A program made the position numbers and the translations under genes. DNA of 64,000 bases. It comes from Azospira inquinata. Its GTDB lineage: Bacteria; Pseudomonadota; Gammaproteobacteria; Burkholderiales; Rhodocyclaceae. Of this stretch, positions 27,906 to 37,334 are shown piece by piece (the stretch's first letter is position 1; each line of letters starts with the position of its first letter). Location of the stretch: assembly GCF_018905915.1 (NCBI RefSeq), contig NZ_CP064782.1, positions 2,666,001-2,730,000 of the forward strand, in the 5' to 3' direction. Below the pieces are notes generated by a model. The model worked only from the letters and a program-made list of their open reading frames with translations, was not told where the DNA came from and searched no databases.

Positions 27906-28577
27906 TTATTTGGCGGGAACGGCCGGGGCGGCGAACAGCTCGTCCCGGTGGGCGTTGGCGTAGGCCAGGGCTTTTTTCACGGCCTTGACCACGGCCCGGG
28001 GTGTGACGGTGGCGCCGGCCACGGAATCAAAATGGCCGCCGTCCTTCTTCACCTTCCAGCCCTTTTCCTCCACCCGGGCGAAGGAAAGACCGGTGAATTG
28101 CTCGATCCAGGGATGATCCTTGTGCTTATTGTCTTTCTTGGGGTCGATGTAATCCCCCAGCCCCGGGGTTTCCTTGTATTCCGTCACCCGCACCCCGGCC
28201 AGTTCCCCGTTGGCCTTGACCGCCACCAGCATGCGGATTTTGCCCGCGTAGCCGTCCGGCGCCACCGCTTCCATCACCAGGGCGGCGGGCTGGCCCTGGA
28301 GCCGGGCCCGATAGATGAGGGATTTATCGTCCTGGCCCAGTTCCGGCGTGGGGGGAATCTGGGTTTCGTCCTGGAGCAGATTGTTGTCGTACAGGGCCTG
28401 GGGCAGCACTTCGCCGATGCTGCGCTGCTTTTCCTCGGCGGCGGAAGCTTCAATACCCGGCCGGGTGAGGGCGTAAATGGCTGCCAGCACGGCGGTAAAG
28501 ACAATGACGAAAAGGAACAGGATGACGGCGGTGCGCGCCGCCAGAGTGGTGGCGCTGGGGTCTTTGACGGTCACCAT
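27906..28577 (-). CDS. rnfG: Rnf complex subunit G (FMN-binding)
   Basis: A 223-residue protein with one N-terminal membrane anchor (residues about 13-36) and a periplasmic FMN-binding domain. The covalent flavin site is the Thr in SVAGATVTP, matching the S/T-G-A-T signature of RnfG/NqrC. GYAGKIRMLVAV and the ETPGLGDYID segment are also typical. It lies between rnfD and rnfE, 4 bases after the rnfD stop. Confidence 0.95.
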   Translation of the reverse strand: MVTVKDPSATTLAARTAVILFLFVIVFTAVLAAIYALTRPGIEASAAEEKQRSIGEVLPQALYDNNLLQDETQIPPTPELGQDDKSLIYRARLQGQPAALVMEAVAPDGYAGKIRMLVAVKANGELAGVRVTEYKETPGLGDYIDPKKDNKHKDHPWIEQFTGLSFARVEEKGWKVKKDGGHFDSVAGATVTPRAVVKAVKKALAYANAHRDELFAAPAVPAK

Positions 28578-28581
28578 GGCC

Positions 28582-29604
28582 TTAATCCTTTTGACCGAAA
28601 ACCGGGGGTTGGGTGTACATGTCGATGAGGGGCACGCAGATATTCATGAACAGCACGGCAAAAGCCACCCCATCCGGATAGCCGCCGAAGACCCGGATCA
28701 GGTAGGTGAGCAGGGCCGCCCCGGCGGCGAAAATGATCTTGCCCCGGGGCGTGGTGGCGCCGGACACCGGATCGGTGGCGATGAAGAAGGCGCCCAGCAT
28801 GGCGCCGCCGGAAAAGAGGTGGAACAGGGGATTGGCGAAAGCCGCCGGGTGGAAGGCCCAGAGCGCCCCGGAAAAGAGGGCCAGCACGGCCAGGAAGGTG
28901 CAGGGCACATGCCAAGTAAAGACCTTCTGCTGCCACAGCCACAGGCCGCCCAGCAGGTAGCCTCCGGCCACCCATTCCCAACCCTGGCCCGCCATGGTGC
29001 CGAACACCTTGGGATTGGCCAGAATGCCCGCCACGGTGGCATGGCCTTCACCCAGCTTCAGGGCGGTCTTCAGGCTGTCCAGGGGGGTGGCGCTGGTCAC
29101 CGCATCCACCCGGGGCAGGCAGCCGAAAATGATTTGCAGCTGCTGGCCGAAATCCCCGCCGATCCCGGGCCACTGGGACATGAGGGAAGGGAAGGAAACG
29201 ATGCATACCGCAAAGGCGATCATGGCCGGGTTGAAGGGGTTTTGCCCCAGGCCGCCATAGAGCTGCTTGGCGATGACGATGGCGAACAGCACTCCCACCA
29301 CGGTGAGCCACCAGGGGGCCAGGGGCGGGAAGGTGAGGGCGATGAGCCAGGCTGTGACCAGGGCGGACAAGTCCCCCAGGAAGAGGCCCAGGGGCTTGCC
29401 CCGTACCTTGAGCATGGCCCCTTCCGCCACCAGGGCGGTGAGGCTGGCCAGGGCCAGCTGGACCAGGACGGCTGGGCCGAAGAAAAACACGTAGGCGACA
29501 ATGCCGGGCAGCAGGGCCGCCAGCACTTTGAACATGACCCGCTGGACCGAGGCGCCCTTGAGCAGGTAGGGAGGGGTGGTGAAATCCATGGGAGATCCGT
29601 GCAT
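28582..29604 (-). CDS. rnfD: Rnf complex subunit D (FMN-binding)
   Basis: A 340-residue membrane protein homologous to NqrB, with about nine helices. The flavinylated Thr is expected in VTSATPLDSLK. The PFNPAMIAFAVC and MLGAFFIATDPVSGATTPRG segments are characteristic. I chose the ATG at 29604 because it overlaps the rnfC stop as TGATG; a second in-frame ATG at 29589 (MDFTTPPYL) is possible. It is part of rnfABCDGE. Confidence 0.95.
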   Translation of the reverse strand: MHGSPMDFTTPPYLLKGASVQRVMFKVLAALLPGIVAYVFFFGPAVLVQLALASLTALVAEGAMLKVRGKPLGLFLGDLSALVTAWLIALTFPPLAPWWLTVVGVLFAIVIAKQLYGGLGQNPFNPAMIAFAVCIVSFPSLMSQWPGIGGDFGQQLQIIFGCLPRVDAVTSATPLDSLKTALKLGEGHATVAGILANPKVFGTMAGQGWEWVAGGYLLGGLWLWQQKVFTWHVPCTFLAVLALFSGALWAFHPAAFANPLFHLFSGGAMLGAFFIATDPVSGATTPRGKIIFAAGAALLTYLIRVFGGYPDGVAFAVLFMNICVPLIDMYTQPPVFGQKD

Positions 29605-31337
29605 CAATCCTGGGAATCGGCCCGGTCGGTCGTCTCGGGGGCGACCGCCGGAGCGGCGGGTGGGGTGGCCATTTCCGTCTTGGCCACTTCCTGGAAGCGG
29701 GCGCGGCGGGCCGCCAGGTCTTCTTCCTTGGCCTCGTCGGTGGGGGCTGCGGCCTGGGCCTGTTCATGCTCGGCCTTTTGCGCCCGGGCCCGGGTCAGGG
29801 CGGCAGCGATGGCGGCTTTTTTCGCCGCCTCCGGATCGTCGCCGGCAGCCGGGGCGGGAGTGCCTTCGCCAGCGGCGGCATCCGCCGCCTTTTTTGCGGC
29901 CTGGGCGGCCGCGGCTTTGGCCAGCTTGGCGGCTTTTTCCGCCTTTTCCCGTTCATCCCGAGCCTGCTTGAATTCGAACCGGCTCTTGGCCGCCTCCGCT
30001 GCCTTTTTCTCCTGTTCCCGGCTCCAGATTTCGCTCTTGGCGAAGCGGAAGTACTGCACCAGGGGAATGTGGGAGGGGCAGACAAAGGAGCAGCAGCCGC
30101 ACTCGATGCAATCGAAGAGCTTGTAGGCCTGGGCCTTGCCGAAATTTTTGGCCCGGGAATGCCAGTACAGCTCAAAGGGCTGCAATTCGTGAGGGCAGGC
30201 CTTGGCGCATTCGCCGCAGCGGATGCAGGGCATTTCCGGGGGCGCCGGGGGAAAGAGGGCAGGGGAATGGGCGATCAGGCAGTTGGTGGCCTTGACCACC
30301 GGGGCCGCCAGGTCGGGCACCATGAAGCCCATCATGGGGCCCCCCATGAGGTAGCCGTCCGTATCCGCCTTGGGCTCGGCCAGCTTGACCAGTTCTTCCA
30401 TGGGGGTGCCGATCAGCACTTCCCAGTTGCGGGGGGTGGCCACATTGCCGGTGAGGGTCACCAGGCGGGAGATCACCGGTTCCCCGTGGGCCAGGGCGCG
30501 CCAGGCGGTGTAGGCGGTGGCCACGTTGAAGCACTGCACCCCCAGGTCCGTGGAGCGCTTGCCGTTGGGCACTTCCTTGCCGGTGAGGACCCGAATCAGC
30601 TGCTTGGCGCCCCCCGCCGGGTAGCGGGTGGGAATCTGGATGATCTGGAAGTCTTGAAAGTCCGGCCCCAGGGCGGCCAGGGCGGCATTCATGGCAGCGT
30701 AGGCTTCCGGCTTGTTGTCCTCAATGCCCACCAGCACCTTCTTGGGCTTGAGCAGATCCCGGAAAATTCCCGCGCCCCGCAGCACTTCCTCGGCCCGTTC
30801 CCGCATCAGCAGGTCGTCGCAGGTGATGAAGGGCTCGCATTCCGCCCCGTTGATCACCAGCTCTTCCATGGGCACGGTCTTGCCCGCCTGGAGTTTGACG
30901 TGGCTGGGGAAAACGGCGCCCCCTAGGCCCACTACCCCGGCGTCCCGCAGCAGTTCCCGCACCTTCTCCGGGGCTAGCTGGTGGTAATCCACGGGCTGGC
31001 GTTCGATCCACCGGTCTTCCCCGTCCGGGGTAATGACCACGGAGGCGGTGCCCAGGCCCGAGGGATGGGGCGCCGGATGGAGGGCCACTTCTACCACCGT
31101 GCCCGAGGTGGGGGCATGGACGGCGGAGGAGACCCAACCGTCTGCCTCGCCAATGGGCTGGCCTTTGAGTACGTGGTCCCCGGTCTGTACCAGGGGACGA
31201 GGCGTGCCGCCGATGCTCTGGTGCAGGGGCACCACCACCCGGCTGGGGAGGGGCGCCACGGCAATGGGCTGGGTGACGGATTGGGCTTTGTTGTGGGGCG
31301 GCTTGACGCCCCCTTTGAATTTGAAAAGTTGCAGCAT
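29604..31337 (-). CDS. rnfC: Rnf complex subunit C (2x 4Fe-4S, NADH/FMN-type)
   Basis: A 577-residue peripheral subunit. It has the N-terminal RnfC barrel, the NuoF-like nucleotide-binding region (GGAVFPSHVKL), a SLBB segment and two 4Fe-4S motifs, CIRCGECAKACP and CIECGCCSFVCP (about 365-416). After about residue 430 comes an Ala/Lys/Glu-rich, probably coiled-coil tail of about 140 residues ending in a Pro/Ala stretch; such tails are common but variable in RnfC. It overlaps rnfB by one codon-sharing junction and rnfD by TGATG. Confidence 0.96.
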   Translation of the reverse strand: MLQLFKFKGGVKPPHNKAQSVTQPIAVAPLPSRVVVPLHQSIGGTPRPLVQTGDHVLKGQPIGEADGWVSSAVHAPTSGTVVEVALHPAPHPSGLGTASVVITPDGEDRWIERQPVDYHQLAPEKVRELLRDAGVVGLGGAVFPSHVKLQAGKTVPMEELVINGAECEPFITCDDLLMRERAEEVLRGAGIFRDLLKPKKVLVGIEDNKPEAYAAMNAALAALGPDFQDFQIIQIPTRYPAGGAKQLIRVLTGKEVPNGKRSTDLGVQCFNVATAYTAWRALAHGEPVISRLVTLTGNVATPRNWEVLIGTPMEELVKLAEPKADTDGYLMGGPMMGFMVPDLAAPVVKATNCLIAHSPALFPPAPPEMPCIRCGECAKACPHELQPFELYWHSRAKNFGKAQAYKLFDCIECGCCSFVCPSHIPLVQYFRFAKSEIWSREQEKKAAEAAKSRFEFKQARDEREKAEKAAKLAKAAAAQAAKKAADAAAGEGTPAPAAGDDPEAAKKAAIAAALTRARAQKAEHEQAQAAAPTDEAKEEDLAARRARFQEVAKTEMATPPAAPAVAPETTDRADSQD

Positions 31338-31879
31338 CAGGCGGCCTTTTTCACTTCAATGACCGGATATTTCCATTTCCAGTTATCCACCGTTTCCCGG
31401 ACCGGTTCCATGGCAATGCATTCCACCGGGCAGGGGGCGACGCACAGCTCGCAGCCGGTGCAGAGGGAGGCGACCACCGTATGCAGCTGCTTCGCTGCCC
31501 CCACAATGGCATCCACCGGGCAGGCTTGCAGGCAGAGGGTGCAGCCGATGCAGGTGGCTTCATCCACCACCGCCACCTGCTTGGGTTTTTCCTCCCCGTC
31601 CAGGGGCTTGGCTTCCCGGCCCAGGAGTTCGGAGAGCTTGCGGATACCTTCCGCGCCCCCCGGCGGGCAGCGGTTAATGTCCGCTTCCCCCTTGGCGATG
31701 GCTTCCGCGTAGGGGCGGCAGCCGGGGAAGCCGCACTGGCCGCATTGGGTTTGGGGCAGGATGGCTTCCACCTTTTCCACCAGGGGGTCCCCCTCCACCT
31801 TGAATTTGATGGCGGCAAAGCCCAGGGCGGCGCCCAGAATGACGGCCCCCAGGGCCATGATGGCAACGGCGATCAGCAT
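31337..31879 (-). CDS. rnfB: Rnf complex subunit B (ferredoxin-type)
   Basis: A 180-residue iron-sulfur subunit. One N-terminal membrane helix is followed by the Fe-S domain [16 protein letters not shown] and two 4Fe-4S motifs, [12 protein letters not shown] and [12 protein letters not shown]. It receives electrons from ferredoxin or passes them to it. Its stop overlaps the rnfC start by three bases. A gap of 54 bases separates it from rnfA. Confidence 0.97.
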   Translation of the reverse strand: MLIAVAIMALGAVILGAALGFAAIKFKVEGDPLVEKVEAILPQTQCGQCGFPGCRPYAEAIAKGEADINRCPPGGAEGIRKLSELLGREAKPLDGEEKPKQVAVVDEATCIGCTLCLQACPVDAIVGAAKQLHTVVASLCTGCELCVAPCPVECIAMEPVRETVDNWKWKYPVIEVKKAA

Positions 31880-31933
31880 GTCAGTCGTATTTCGCGAACA
31901 AGGCGCTCCGGACGGCGGGCGCCGGGTTGAAAG

Positions 31934-32521
31934 TCATTGGTATTTGTCCAGGCCGGCAAAGCCCATGAACGCCAGGCTCATGAGGCCGCCGGTGACCAGG
32001 GCGATGGCGGTGCCCTTGAAGTAGGTGGGCACGTCGGCCCCCTGGATGCGTTCCCGGATGCCCGCAAAGAGGATCAGGGACATGGAAAAGCCGATGGAAC
32101 TGGCGGCGCCGAATACCAGGGATTCCATGAAATTGAACTTGTAGCCCAGGGCCAGCAGGGGCACCCCCAGTACGGCGCAATTGGTGGTGATGAGGGGCAG
32201 GTAAATGCCCAGCACCTGGTGCAGCATGGGGCTGGTCTTCTGAATCACCATTTCCGTGAGCTGGACGATGGCGGCGATGGTGACGATGAAGGCGATGGTG
32301 CGCAGGTAAATGAGGTCGAAGGGGATCAGCAGGGTGTGGTCGATGATCCAGCTGGCCCCGGTGCCCAGGGTGAGCACGAAGGTGGTGGCCGCCCCCATGC
32401 CGAAGGCGGTTTCCAGCTTCTTGGAAACCCCCATGAAGGGGCACAGGCCAAGAATGCGCACCAGCACCACGTTATTGACCAGGGCGGCGCCGACGAAAAG
32501 GAAAATGTAGTGAGCGATCAT
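31934..32521 (-). CDS. rnfA: Rnf complex subunit A
   Basis: A 195-residue, six-helix membrane protein. [17 protein letters not shown] and [15 protein letters not shown] are the paired Cys motifs that share a FeS cluster with RnfE. It is the first gene of the cluster in transcription order, and the whole order A-B-C-D-G-E-nth matches the proteobacterial rsx operon. No regulator is adjacent. Confidence 0.97.
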   Translation of the reverse strand: MIAHYIFLFVGAALVNNVVLVRILGLCPFMGVSKKLETAFGMGAATTFVLTLGTGASWIIDHTLLIPFDLIYLRTIAFIVTIAAIVQLTEMVIQKTSPMLHQVLGIYLPLITTNCAVLGVPLLALGYKFNFMESLVFGAASSIGFSMSLILFAGIRERIQGADVPTYFKGTAIALVTGGLMSLAFMGFAGLDKYQ

Positions 32522-32579
32522 GATGGGGTATCCGAACCGGGCATTATGGGGGGGCGAGGGGTAGGGAACAACCGCGTTA

Positions 32580-33641
32580 TCAGTAGGCCTTTCCGTCTCC
32601 GGAACGGGATTGGATCAGGGGGCGCAGGGCGTTGACCGCTTCCCCCACCAGGGGCGGGCCCTGGTAAATGAAACCGGTATAGAGCTGGACCAGCTTGGCG
32701 CCGGCTTCCAGCTTCTCCCGGGCATTGGCGCCGGAGAGAATGCCGCCTACGCCGATGATGGGCACTTCCCCTTGCAGGGCCTGGGCTAGACGGCGGATGA
32801 CGGCGGTGGACCGGTCCTTCAGGGGGGCGCCGGACAGGCCGCCGGTTTCATTCCCGTGGGCCAATCCCTCCACGCCCTGGCGGGAAAGGGTGGTGTTGGT
32901 GGCGATGACTCCGTCCATGTGGTGGCGGCGCAGCAGATCGGCGATGGCCTGGATTTGACCGTCTTCCAGGTCCGGGGCGATTTTCAGGACCAGGGGGGTG
33001 TGCTTTCCGTGGCGGTCCGCCAGGCGCTCCTGGGCCGCCTTCAACTGGCGCAGCAGGGCGTCCAGGGCTTCGTCTTCCTGGAGGCTGCGGAGATTCTTGG
33101 TATTGGGGCTGGAGATGTTGATGGTGACGTAGCTGGCCGCCTCGTACACCTTGTCCAGGCAGATCAGGTAGTCGTCCGCCGCCCGCTCAATGGGGGTGTC
33201 GAAGTTTTTGCCGATATTGATGCCCAGCACTCCCCCCCGTTTGGGGAAGGCCGCATGGGAAACGTTTTCCAGCAGGGCATCCACCCCCTGGTTGTTGAAG
33301 CCCATGCGATTCACGATGGCCTGGCGCTCCGGGATGCGGAACAGCCGGGGACGGGGATTGCCGGGCTGGGGCCGGGGGGTCACCGTGCCCACTTCAATGA
33401 AGCCGAAACCCACGGCGGCCAAGCCGTCGATGCAGGCCCCATCCTTATCCAGCCCCGCGGCCAGACCTACCGGATTGGGAAAGCGCAGGCCCATGATTTC
33501 CACGGGACAATCGGGCACTTTGCCTCCGGCCAGGCAGGAAAGCCCTGCGGCCTGGAGAAAGGACAGACTCCCCAGACCGAGGCCGTGGGCCTTTTCTGCG
33601 TCCAGGGAAAAAAGGATTTTGCGGGCGAGCTGATAAAACAT
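32580..33641 (-). CDS. pyrD: Dihydroorotate dehydrogenase, class 2 (quinone)
   Basis: A 353-residue enzyme of pyrimidine synthesis that oxidises dihydroorotate to orotate with quinone as acceptor. The N-terminal helical extension [23 protein letters not shown] marks the membrane-associated class 2 form. [29 protein letters not shown] with the catalytic Ser, and [20 protein letters not shown] are present. It lies 58 bases upstream of rnfA on the same strand and could feed into it, though a link between the two functions is not implied. Confidence 0.97.
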   Translation of the reverse strand: MFYQLARKILFSLDAEKAHGLGLGSLSFLQAAGLSCLAGGKVPDCPVEIMGLRFPNPVGLAAGLDKDGACIDGLAAVGFGFIEVGTVTPRPQPGNPRPRLFRIPERQAIVNRMGFNNQGVDALLENVSHAAFPKRGGVLGINIGKNFDTPIERAADDYLICLDKVYEAASYVTINISSPNTKNLRSLQEDEALDALLRQLKAAQERLADRHGKHTPLVLKIAPDLEDGQIQAIADLLRRHHMDGVIATNTTLSRQGVEGLAHGNETGGLSGAPLKDRSTAVIRRLAQALQGEVPIIGVGGILSGANAREKLEAGAKLVQLYTGFIYQGPPLVGEAVNALRPLIQSRSGDGKAY

Positions 33642-33731
33642 AACCGGGCATTTTACCTCAAGCCCTGGTTTTTCCTCTCACTTTTGGCTTAAATTTTGCC
33701 GTGGGGACGGGGCCGGGCGGCCTTTTCCCGG

Positions 33732-34487
33732 TCAGCGCCCGTAGTCCAGGTCCGGCGGCAGACCGGCCCAATCCACCCATTCCCCCTCCCAAAGGGCTTC
33801 CATGGGGCGAAAGCGGGCTTTATAGGACATTTTCCGGCAATCCCGAATCCAGTAGCCCAGATACAGGTAGGGCAGGCCCAATTCTCCGCATAGGGCGATC
33901 TGCCAGAGCACGTTGTAGGTGCCCAGGCCCTGGCGGGCTCCGGGCTCAAAAAAGGTATAGACCGAGGAGAGGCCGTCTTCCAGCAGGTCGATGATGCTTA
34001 CCATGACCAGCTCTTCCCCGTCCCGGAATTCCACCAGCCGGGTATCCACCCGGCTTTGCAGAAGAAACTGGGCGTATTGCTCCCGGTTGTCCTGGTCCAT
34101 GCCGCCCCCGGAGTGGCGGGCCGCCTGGTAGCGCTGGTAGAGCTGGTAATGGCTGTCTTGGTAGAGCAGGGGCTGTTCCCGGGCTTGCAATCCGGCGTTG
34201 TCCCGAATTGCCCGGCGCTGGCTCCGGTCCGGCTGGAAGCGGGCCACGGGCAGGCGCACGGGGACGCAGGCCCGGCAACGGTCGCACCAGGGCCGATAGG
34301 TAAAAATACCGCTGCGGCGAAAGCCGGTCCGCACCAGTTCCCCATAGACCTCGCTGGTAATCAGGTGGGTGGGGGTGGCCACCTGGGAACGGGCTTCCCG
34401 GTCGTCCAGATAGCTACAGGGGTAGGGGGAAGTGGCGTAGTACTGGAGCAGGGAAAAGGGCAGCTCGGAATCGTTAAGCTGGGACAT
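33732..34487 (-). CDS. bpt: Aspartate/glutamate leucyltransferase (Bpt)
   Basis: A 251-residue member of the ATE1-like family. Bpt adds Leu from Leu-tRNA to N-terminal Asp or Glu, making an N-degron for ClpS/ClpAP. The N-terminal cysteine region ([13 protein letters not shown]), the [17 protein letters not shown] block and [22 protein letters not shown] near the end are characteristic. It overlaps aat by 14 bases, so both leucyl-transfer branches of the bacterial N-degron pathway are made from one transcript. Confidence 0.93.
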   Translation of the reverse strand: MSQLNDSELPFSLLQYYATSPYPCSYLDDREARSQVATPTHLITSEVYGELVRTGFRRSGIFTYRPWCDRCRACVPVRLPVARFQPDRSQRRAIRDNAGLQAREQPLLYQDSHYQLYQRYQAARHSGGGMDQDNREQYAQFLLQSRVDTRLVEFRDGEELVMVSIIDLLEDGLSSVYTFFEPGARQGLGTYNVLWQIALCGELGLPYLYLGYWIRDCRKMSYKARFRPMEALWEGEWVDWAGLPPDLDYGR

Positions 34488-35202
34488 GGGGCTCCTTCCA
34501 GTCGAAATCCTCCTCCGCCCCGGTCCATAGGCCGGCGGGAGGTCCATCCCCGGTGTGACTCTCCAGCAGGGCCACAAATTCCTGCCGGGGAATGAGGCGG
34601 GCTCCCAGGGAAGCCAGATGGGGCGTGTGCATCTGACAGTCGATGAGCCGGAAACTCCGACGCTCCAAGAAACGGGCCAGATAGGCCGCCGCCACCTTGG
34701 AGGCATCCGTTCTGTGGGAAAACATGGATTCCCCATAGAACACCCGGCCCAGAGCCACCCCGTAAAGACCGCCCACCAGGGTATCCCCCTCCCAAGCTTC
34801 GACCGAGTGGGCCAGACCGAGTTCATGGAGATGGCGGTAGGCGGCCTGCATTTCCGGCACGATCCAGGTGCCCTGCTGGCCGTTGCGGGGGGTGGTGGCA
34901 CAGGCCGTCAGTACCTGGGCAAAACTCCTGTCCAGACGCACCCGGTAGGTGCCCCGGACCAGGGTCTTACGGAGGGAATGGGAAATGTGAAACTGGTCCG
35001 GAAACAGCACCATGCGGGGGTCCGGGCTCCACCAGAGAATGGGGTCCCCGGGGGCGTACCAGGGAAAAATACCCTGGCGGTAGGCGGCCATCAGGCGCCG
35101 GGGGGACAAATCCCCTCCGGCGGCCAGAAGTCCGTTGGGCTCGGTCAGGGCCAGGTCCACCGGGGGAAAGCGTTCCGGAATGTCCGATAGCCAAGGAATC
35201 AT
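34474..35202 (-). CDS. aat: Leucyl/phenylalanyl-tRNA-protein transferase
   Basis: A 242-residue enzyme that adds Leu or Phe to proteins with N-terminal Lys or Arg. [38 protein letters not shown] and [31 protein letters not shown] are diagnostic. Length equals the family norm. It is the first gene of the aat-bpt operon and divergent from the patatin gene. Confidence 0.97.
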   Translation of the reverse strand: MIPWLSDIPERFPPVDLALTEPNGLLAAGGDLSPRRLMAAYRQGIFPWYAPGDPILWWSPDPRMVLFPDQFHISHSLRKTLVRGTYRVRLDRSFAQVLTACATTPRNGQQGTWIVPEMQAAYRHLHELGLAHSVEAWEGDTLVGGLYGVALGRVFYGESMFSHRTDASKVAAAYLARFLERRSFRLIDCQMHTPHLASLGARLIPRQEFVALLESHTGDGPPAGLWTGAEEDFDWKEPHVPA

Positions 35203-35311
35203 GATCGTCCTTTTCCCCCCAAAGCCTCGGGCCGGGCCCTGGCCTCCCCGGGGAAAAGGGCGTGGCTGCTGGAGGCGGGGGAGGGGGAAAGAAAAGAGCC
35301 CATGGGCGGGG

Positions 35312-35341
35312 TTGGGGGTGGGGTCGGACTGTTCCTATAAT
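35312..35341 (+). promoter_or_regulatory. Promoter with consensus -10 and GC-rich discriminator
   Basis: TTGGGG (35312-35317), an 18-base spacer and a perfect TATAAT (35336-35341) followed by GTCGCC. The GC-rich discriminator resembles stable-RNA promoters. It would give a leader of about 150 bases before the patatin GTG at 35501. Confidence 0.55.
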
Positions 35342-35468
35342 GTCGCCTTTCTCGCCCAGCGTCGATCCCCCTGATGGGGAACGGGGCGGGAAGCGGCCCC
35401 GGGGGCATATCCCCGTCCGGTGGGCCGGTGTGGGGGCTTGCACCCCCTTTGTGCTTGGCCCTGTTTCG

Positions 35469-35489
35469 GAAAAAAAGGGCCCTTTTTTC
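35469..35489 (+). terminator. A/T-flanked palindrome before the patatin gene
   Basis: GAAAAAAGGGCCCTTTTTTC is a near-perfect palindrome ending in Ts, 11 bases before the gene start and just ahead of its AGGA site. In RNA the loop would be tight, so it may act as a weak terminator, a leader structure or neither. Confidence 0.4.
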
Positions 35490-35500
35490 TAGGATTTCCC

Positions 35501-36379
35501 GTGTTGTCTCGTTGCTATCGCTTTCTCTCCCTCCTCCTTTGTCTCTTTCTGGCTGCCTGCGCCACCGCCCCCAAGGGGCCCCAGCCCGGGGCCCAGGCAC
35601 CCCAGGCCAAAACTCCCAAAATCGCCCTGGCCCTGGGGGGCGGCGCCGCCCGGGGCTTTGCCCATGTGGGGGTGATCAAGACCCTGGAAGCCCATGGCAT
35701 CGTTCCCGACATGGTGGTGGGCACCAGCGCCGGTTCCGTGGTGGGGGCCCTCTACGCCGCCGGTTACAGCGGCTTTGAATTGCAGAAAATGGCCATGAAG
35801 CTGGATGAGGGCTCCATTACGGACTGGATGTTGCCGGAACGGGGGCTGCTCAAGGGAGAGGCTTTGCAGAAATTCGTCAATGACGCAGTGCGCCAGCAAC
35901 CCATCGAACGCCTACGCAAGCCCTTCGGCGTGGTGGCCACGGATCTGCGTAGCGGCGACCCGGTGACTTTCCGCACCGGCAATACGGGCATGGCGGTACG
36001 GGCCTCCAGTACGGTGCCCGGGGTATTCCAGCCGGTGCGCATTGCTGGGCGGGAATATGTGGATGGGGGCCTGTCCAGCCCGGTGCCCGTGCGGGCCGCC
36101 CGGGCCATGGGGGCGGACATCGTCATTGCCGTGGATATTTCCGGCAAACCCAATAACGCCAAGGTGGGCGGGATGCTGGATGTGCTGCTCCAGACCTTCA
36201 CCATCATGGGCTACCACCTGGGCCAGGAAGAACTGAAGAGCGCGGATATCGTCATCCGCCCCCGTATGCCCAGCATCGGTTCCACGGACTTCAATGCCCG
36301 TAACGAAGCCATTATGGAGGGGGAAAAAGCAGCCCTGGCGGCCATTCCCCTGATCAAGGCCAAGCTGGGACGGCGCTGA
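35501..36379 (+). CDS. Patatin-like phospholipase lipoprotein
   Basis: A 292-residue RssA/NTE-type patatin. The N-terminus is a lipoprotein signal, LLLCLFLAAC, with the lipobox Cys at residue 20, so it should sit in a membrane facing the periplasm. The catalytic features are the oxyanion loop GGGAARGFAHVGV (about 46-58), nucleophile S76 in GTSAGS and D188 in the DGG motif. It should hydrolyse phospholipid or lysophospholipid acyl esters. GTG at 35501 was chosen because AGGA (35491-35494) is well spaced and it yields the correct signal peptide; longer in-frame starts would read through non-coding sequence. It is a single gene. Confidence 0.9.
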   Translation: MLSRCYRFLSLLLCLFLAACATAPKGPQPGAQAPQAKTPKIALALGGGAARGFAHVGVIKTLEAHGIVPDMVVGTSAGSVVGALYAAGYSGFELQKMAMKLDEGSITDWMLPERGLLKGEALQKFVNDAVRQQPIERLRKPFGVVATDLRSGDPVTFRTGNTGMAVRASSTVPGVFQPVRIAGREYVDGGLSSPVPVRAARAMGADIVIAVDISGKPNNAKVGGMLDVLLQTFTIMGYHLGQEELKSADIVIRPRMPSIGSTDFNARNEAIMEGEKAALAAIPLIKAKLGRR

Positions 36380-36729
36380 GCCGGAAGCCAGGGACTTCCG
36401 CCTTCCCTTTGATTCGGGGGAGCGGGAGTGCCCGGGGGATGGGGCCGGGCCCTTGCGGCCGTTGTCCCGTCCCATGCCCTACGGTGCCCCGCTCAAGCTT
36501 GAGTGGGGCTCTAAAGGGTGATGGGCAGGAGGCCCAACCCTTTTCCCCCTATACCGGATGCGGTTTTAGGGCAGGTCTGCCCGGTAGCCGTGGGAAGAAA
36601 TAGGGGAAAGCTAGAAATCGACCAGGCAGGGAAGGGCGAGGGACGGACCTTAATGCTCAGAAAACGGGGTTGATCGCTGCGCCGGGGAGCCTGAAAAACA
36701 GGGGCTCGGAGAAAATCAGGGCGAAAAAA
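36380..36729. other. Intergenic region without a recognisable gene
   Basis: About 350 bases between the patatin gene and the NlpC/P60 terminator. The only clear structure is the palindrome GCCCCGCTCAAG/CTTGAGTGGGGC at 36486-36509 (one G-T mismatch), which lacks a T tract but may help end the patatin transcript. I see no ORF with a ribosome binding site and no RNA family. Confidence 0.5.
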
Positions 36730-36755
36730 AACGGCGGAAATTCCGCCGTTTTTCT
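36730..36755 (-). terminator. Rho-independent terminator of the NlpC/P60 gene
   Basis: AACGGCGGAA/TTCCGCCGTT perfect stem flanked by A-run and T-run, 16 bases beyond the stop of the gene on the minus strand. Its symmetry suggests bidirectional action. Confidence 0.85.
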
Positions 36756-36770
36756 TGAATGGGATAAGTC

Positions 36771-37286
36771 TTACCGTTCCAGGATACGGCGGGCGCCGTC
36801 GAAGCGGGTCAGCCAGTAGCTCTGGCGCATGTCCTCCACCCGGACTTCGGCGCCGGGCTTGGGGGCATGGAGGAATTGGTTATTGCCCACGTAGATACCC
36901 ACATGGGAGAAGGTACGGCGCATGGTGTTGAAAAACACCAGATCGCCAGGCTTCAGATCCCGGGGATCCACCTGGGTGCCGATTTCACTCATGGAACGGG
37001 CGGTGCGGGGGAGAACGGTGCCCAGGGATTCCCGGAACACATAACGGACGAAACCGCTGCAATCCAAGCCTTCTTCCGGATTGTTGCCGCCGTAACGGTA
37101 ACGCACCCCTACGAATTCCAGGCCTTTGATGATCAGATCCTGAACACCGCTGGTGTAGCGCTTCAGGAAGGTGGGTTCGTCGCCCCGATCCGCCTTGGAC
37201 TCTTCCGCTGCGGCAGGATGGGCCAGAATGGCCAGGGCCATGAGCGGAACCGCGAACTGGGATAGGAGTTTGCGTTTTTTAGCCAT
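36771..37286 (-). CDS. NlpC/P60 family cell-wall hydrolase
   Basis: A 171-residue secreted cysteine peptidase of the Spr/MepS type, likely cleaving peptidoglycan cross-links or stem peptides. A signal peptide (residues 1-27, ending PAAA) precedes the NlpC/P60 domain. The triad is visible as Cys in LDCSGFVRYVF, His in FSHVGIYVG and a later polar residue in FLHAPKPG. There is no lipobox, so it is soluble periplasmic rather than a lipoprotein. It is a single gene with its own terminator, divergent from the acuI-like gene. Confidence 0.9.
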   Translation of the reverse strand: MAKKRKLLSQFAVPLMALAILAHPAAAEESKADRGDEPTFLKRYTSGVQDLIIKGLEFVGVRYRYGGNNPEEGLDCSGFVRYVFRESLGTVLPRTARSMSEIGTQVDPRDLKPGDLVFFNTMRRTFSHVGIYVGNNQFLHAPKPGAEVRVEDMRQSYWLTRFDGARRILER

Positions 37287-37317
37287 GGGTCCGGACTCTA
37301 TTGGAAAATCAGCCCCT

Positions 37318-37334
37318 TGTAAACCGGTTTTACA
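37318..37334. promoter_or_regulatory. Inverted repeat TGTAAA-N5-TTTACA
   Basis: A perfect 6-5-6 inverted repeat in the 209-base divergent region between the NlpC/P60 and acuI-like genes. It lies about 35 bases upstream of a perfect TATAAT (37369-37374) reading towards acuI, so it could be an operator. No regulator gene is adjacent. Confidence 0.35.

Noticed and set aside
37295..37323. A TTTACA-N17-TAGAGT promoter reading towards the NlpC/P60 gene
   Set aside because: Its start would fall two bases before the ATG, leaving no ribosome binding site, so it is unlikely to be the real promoter.
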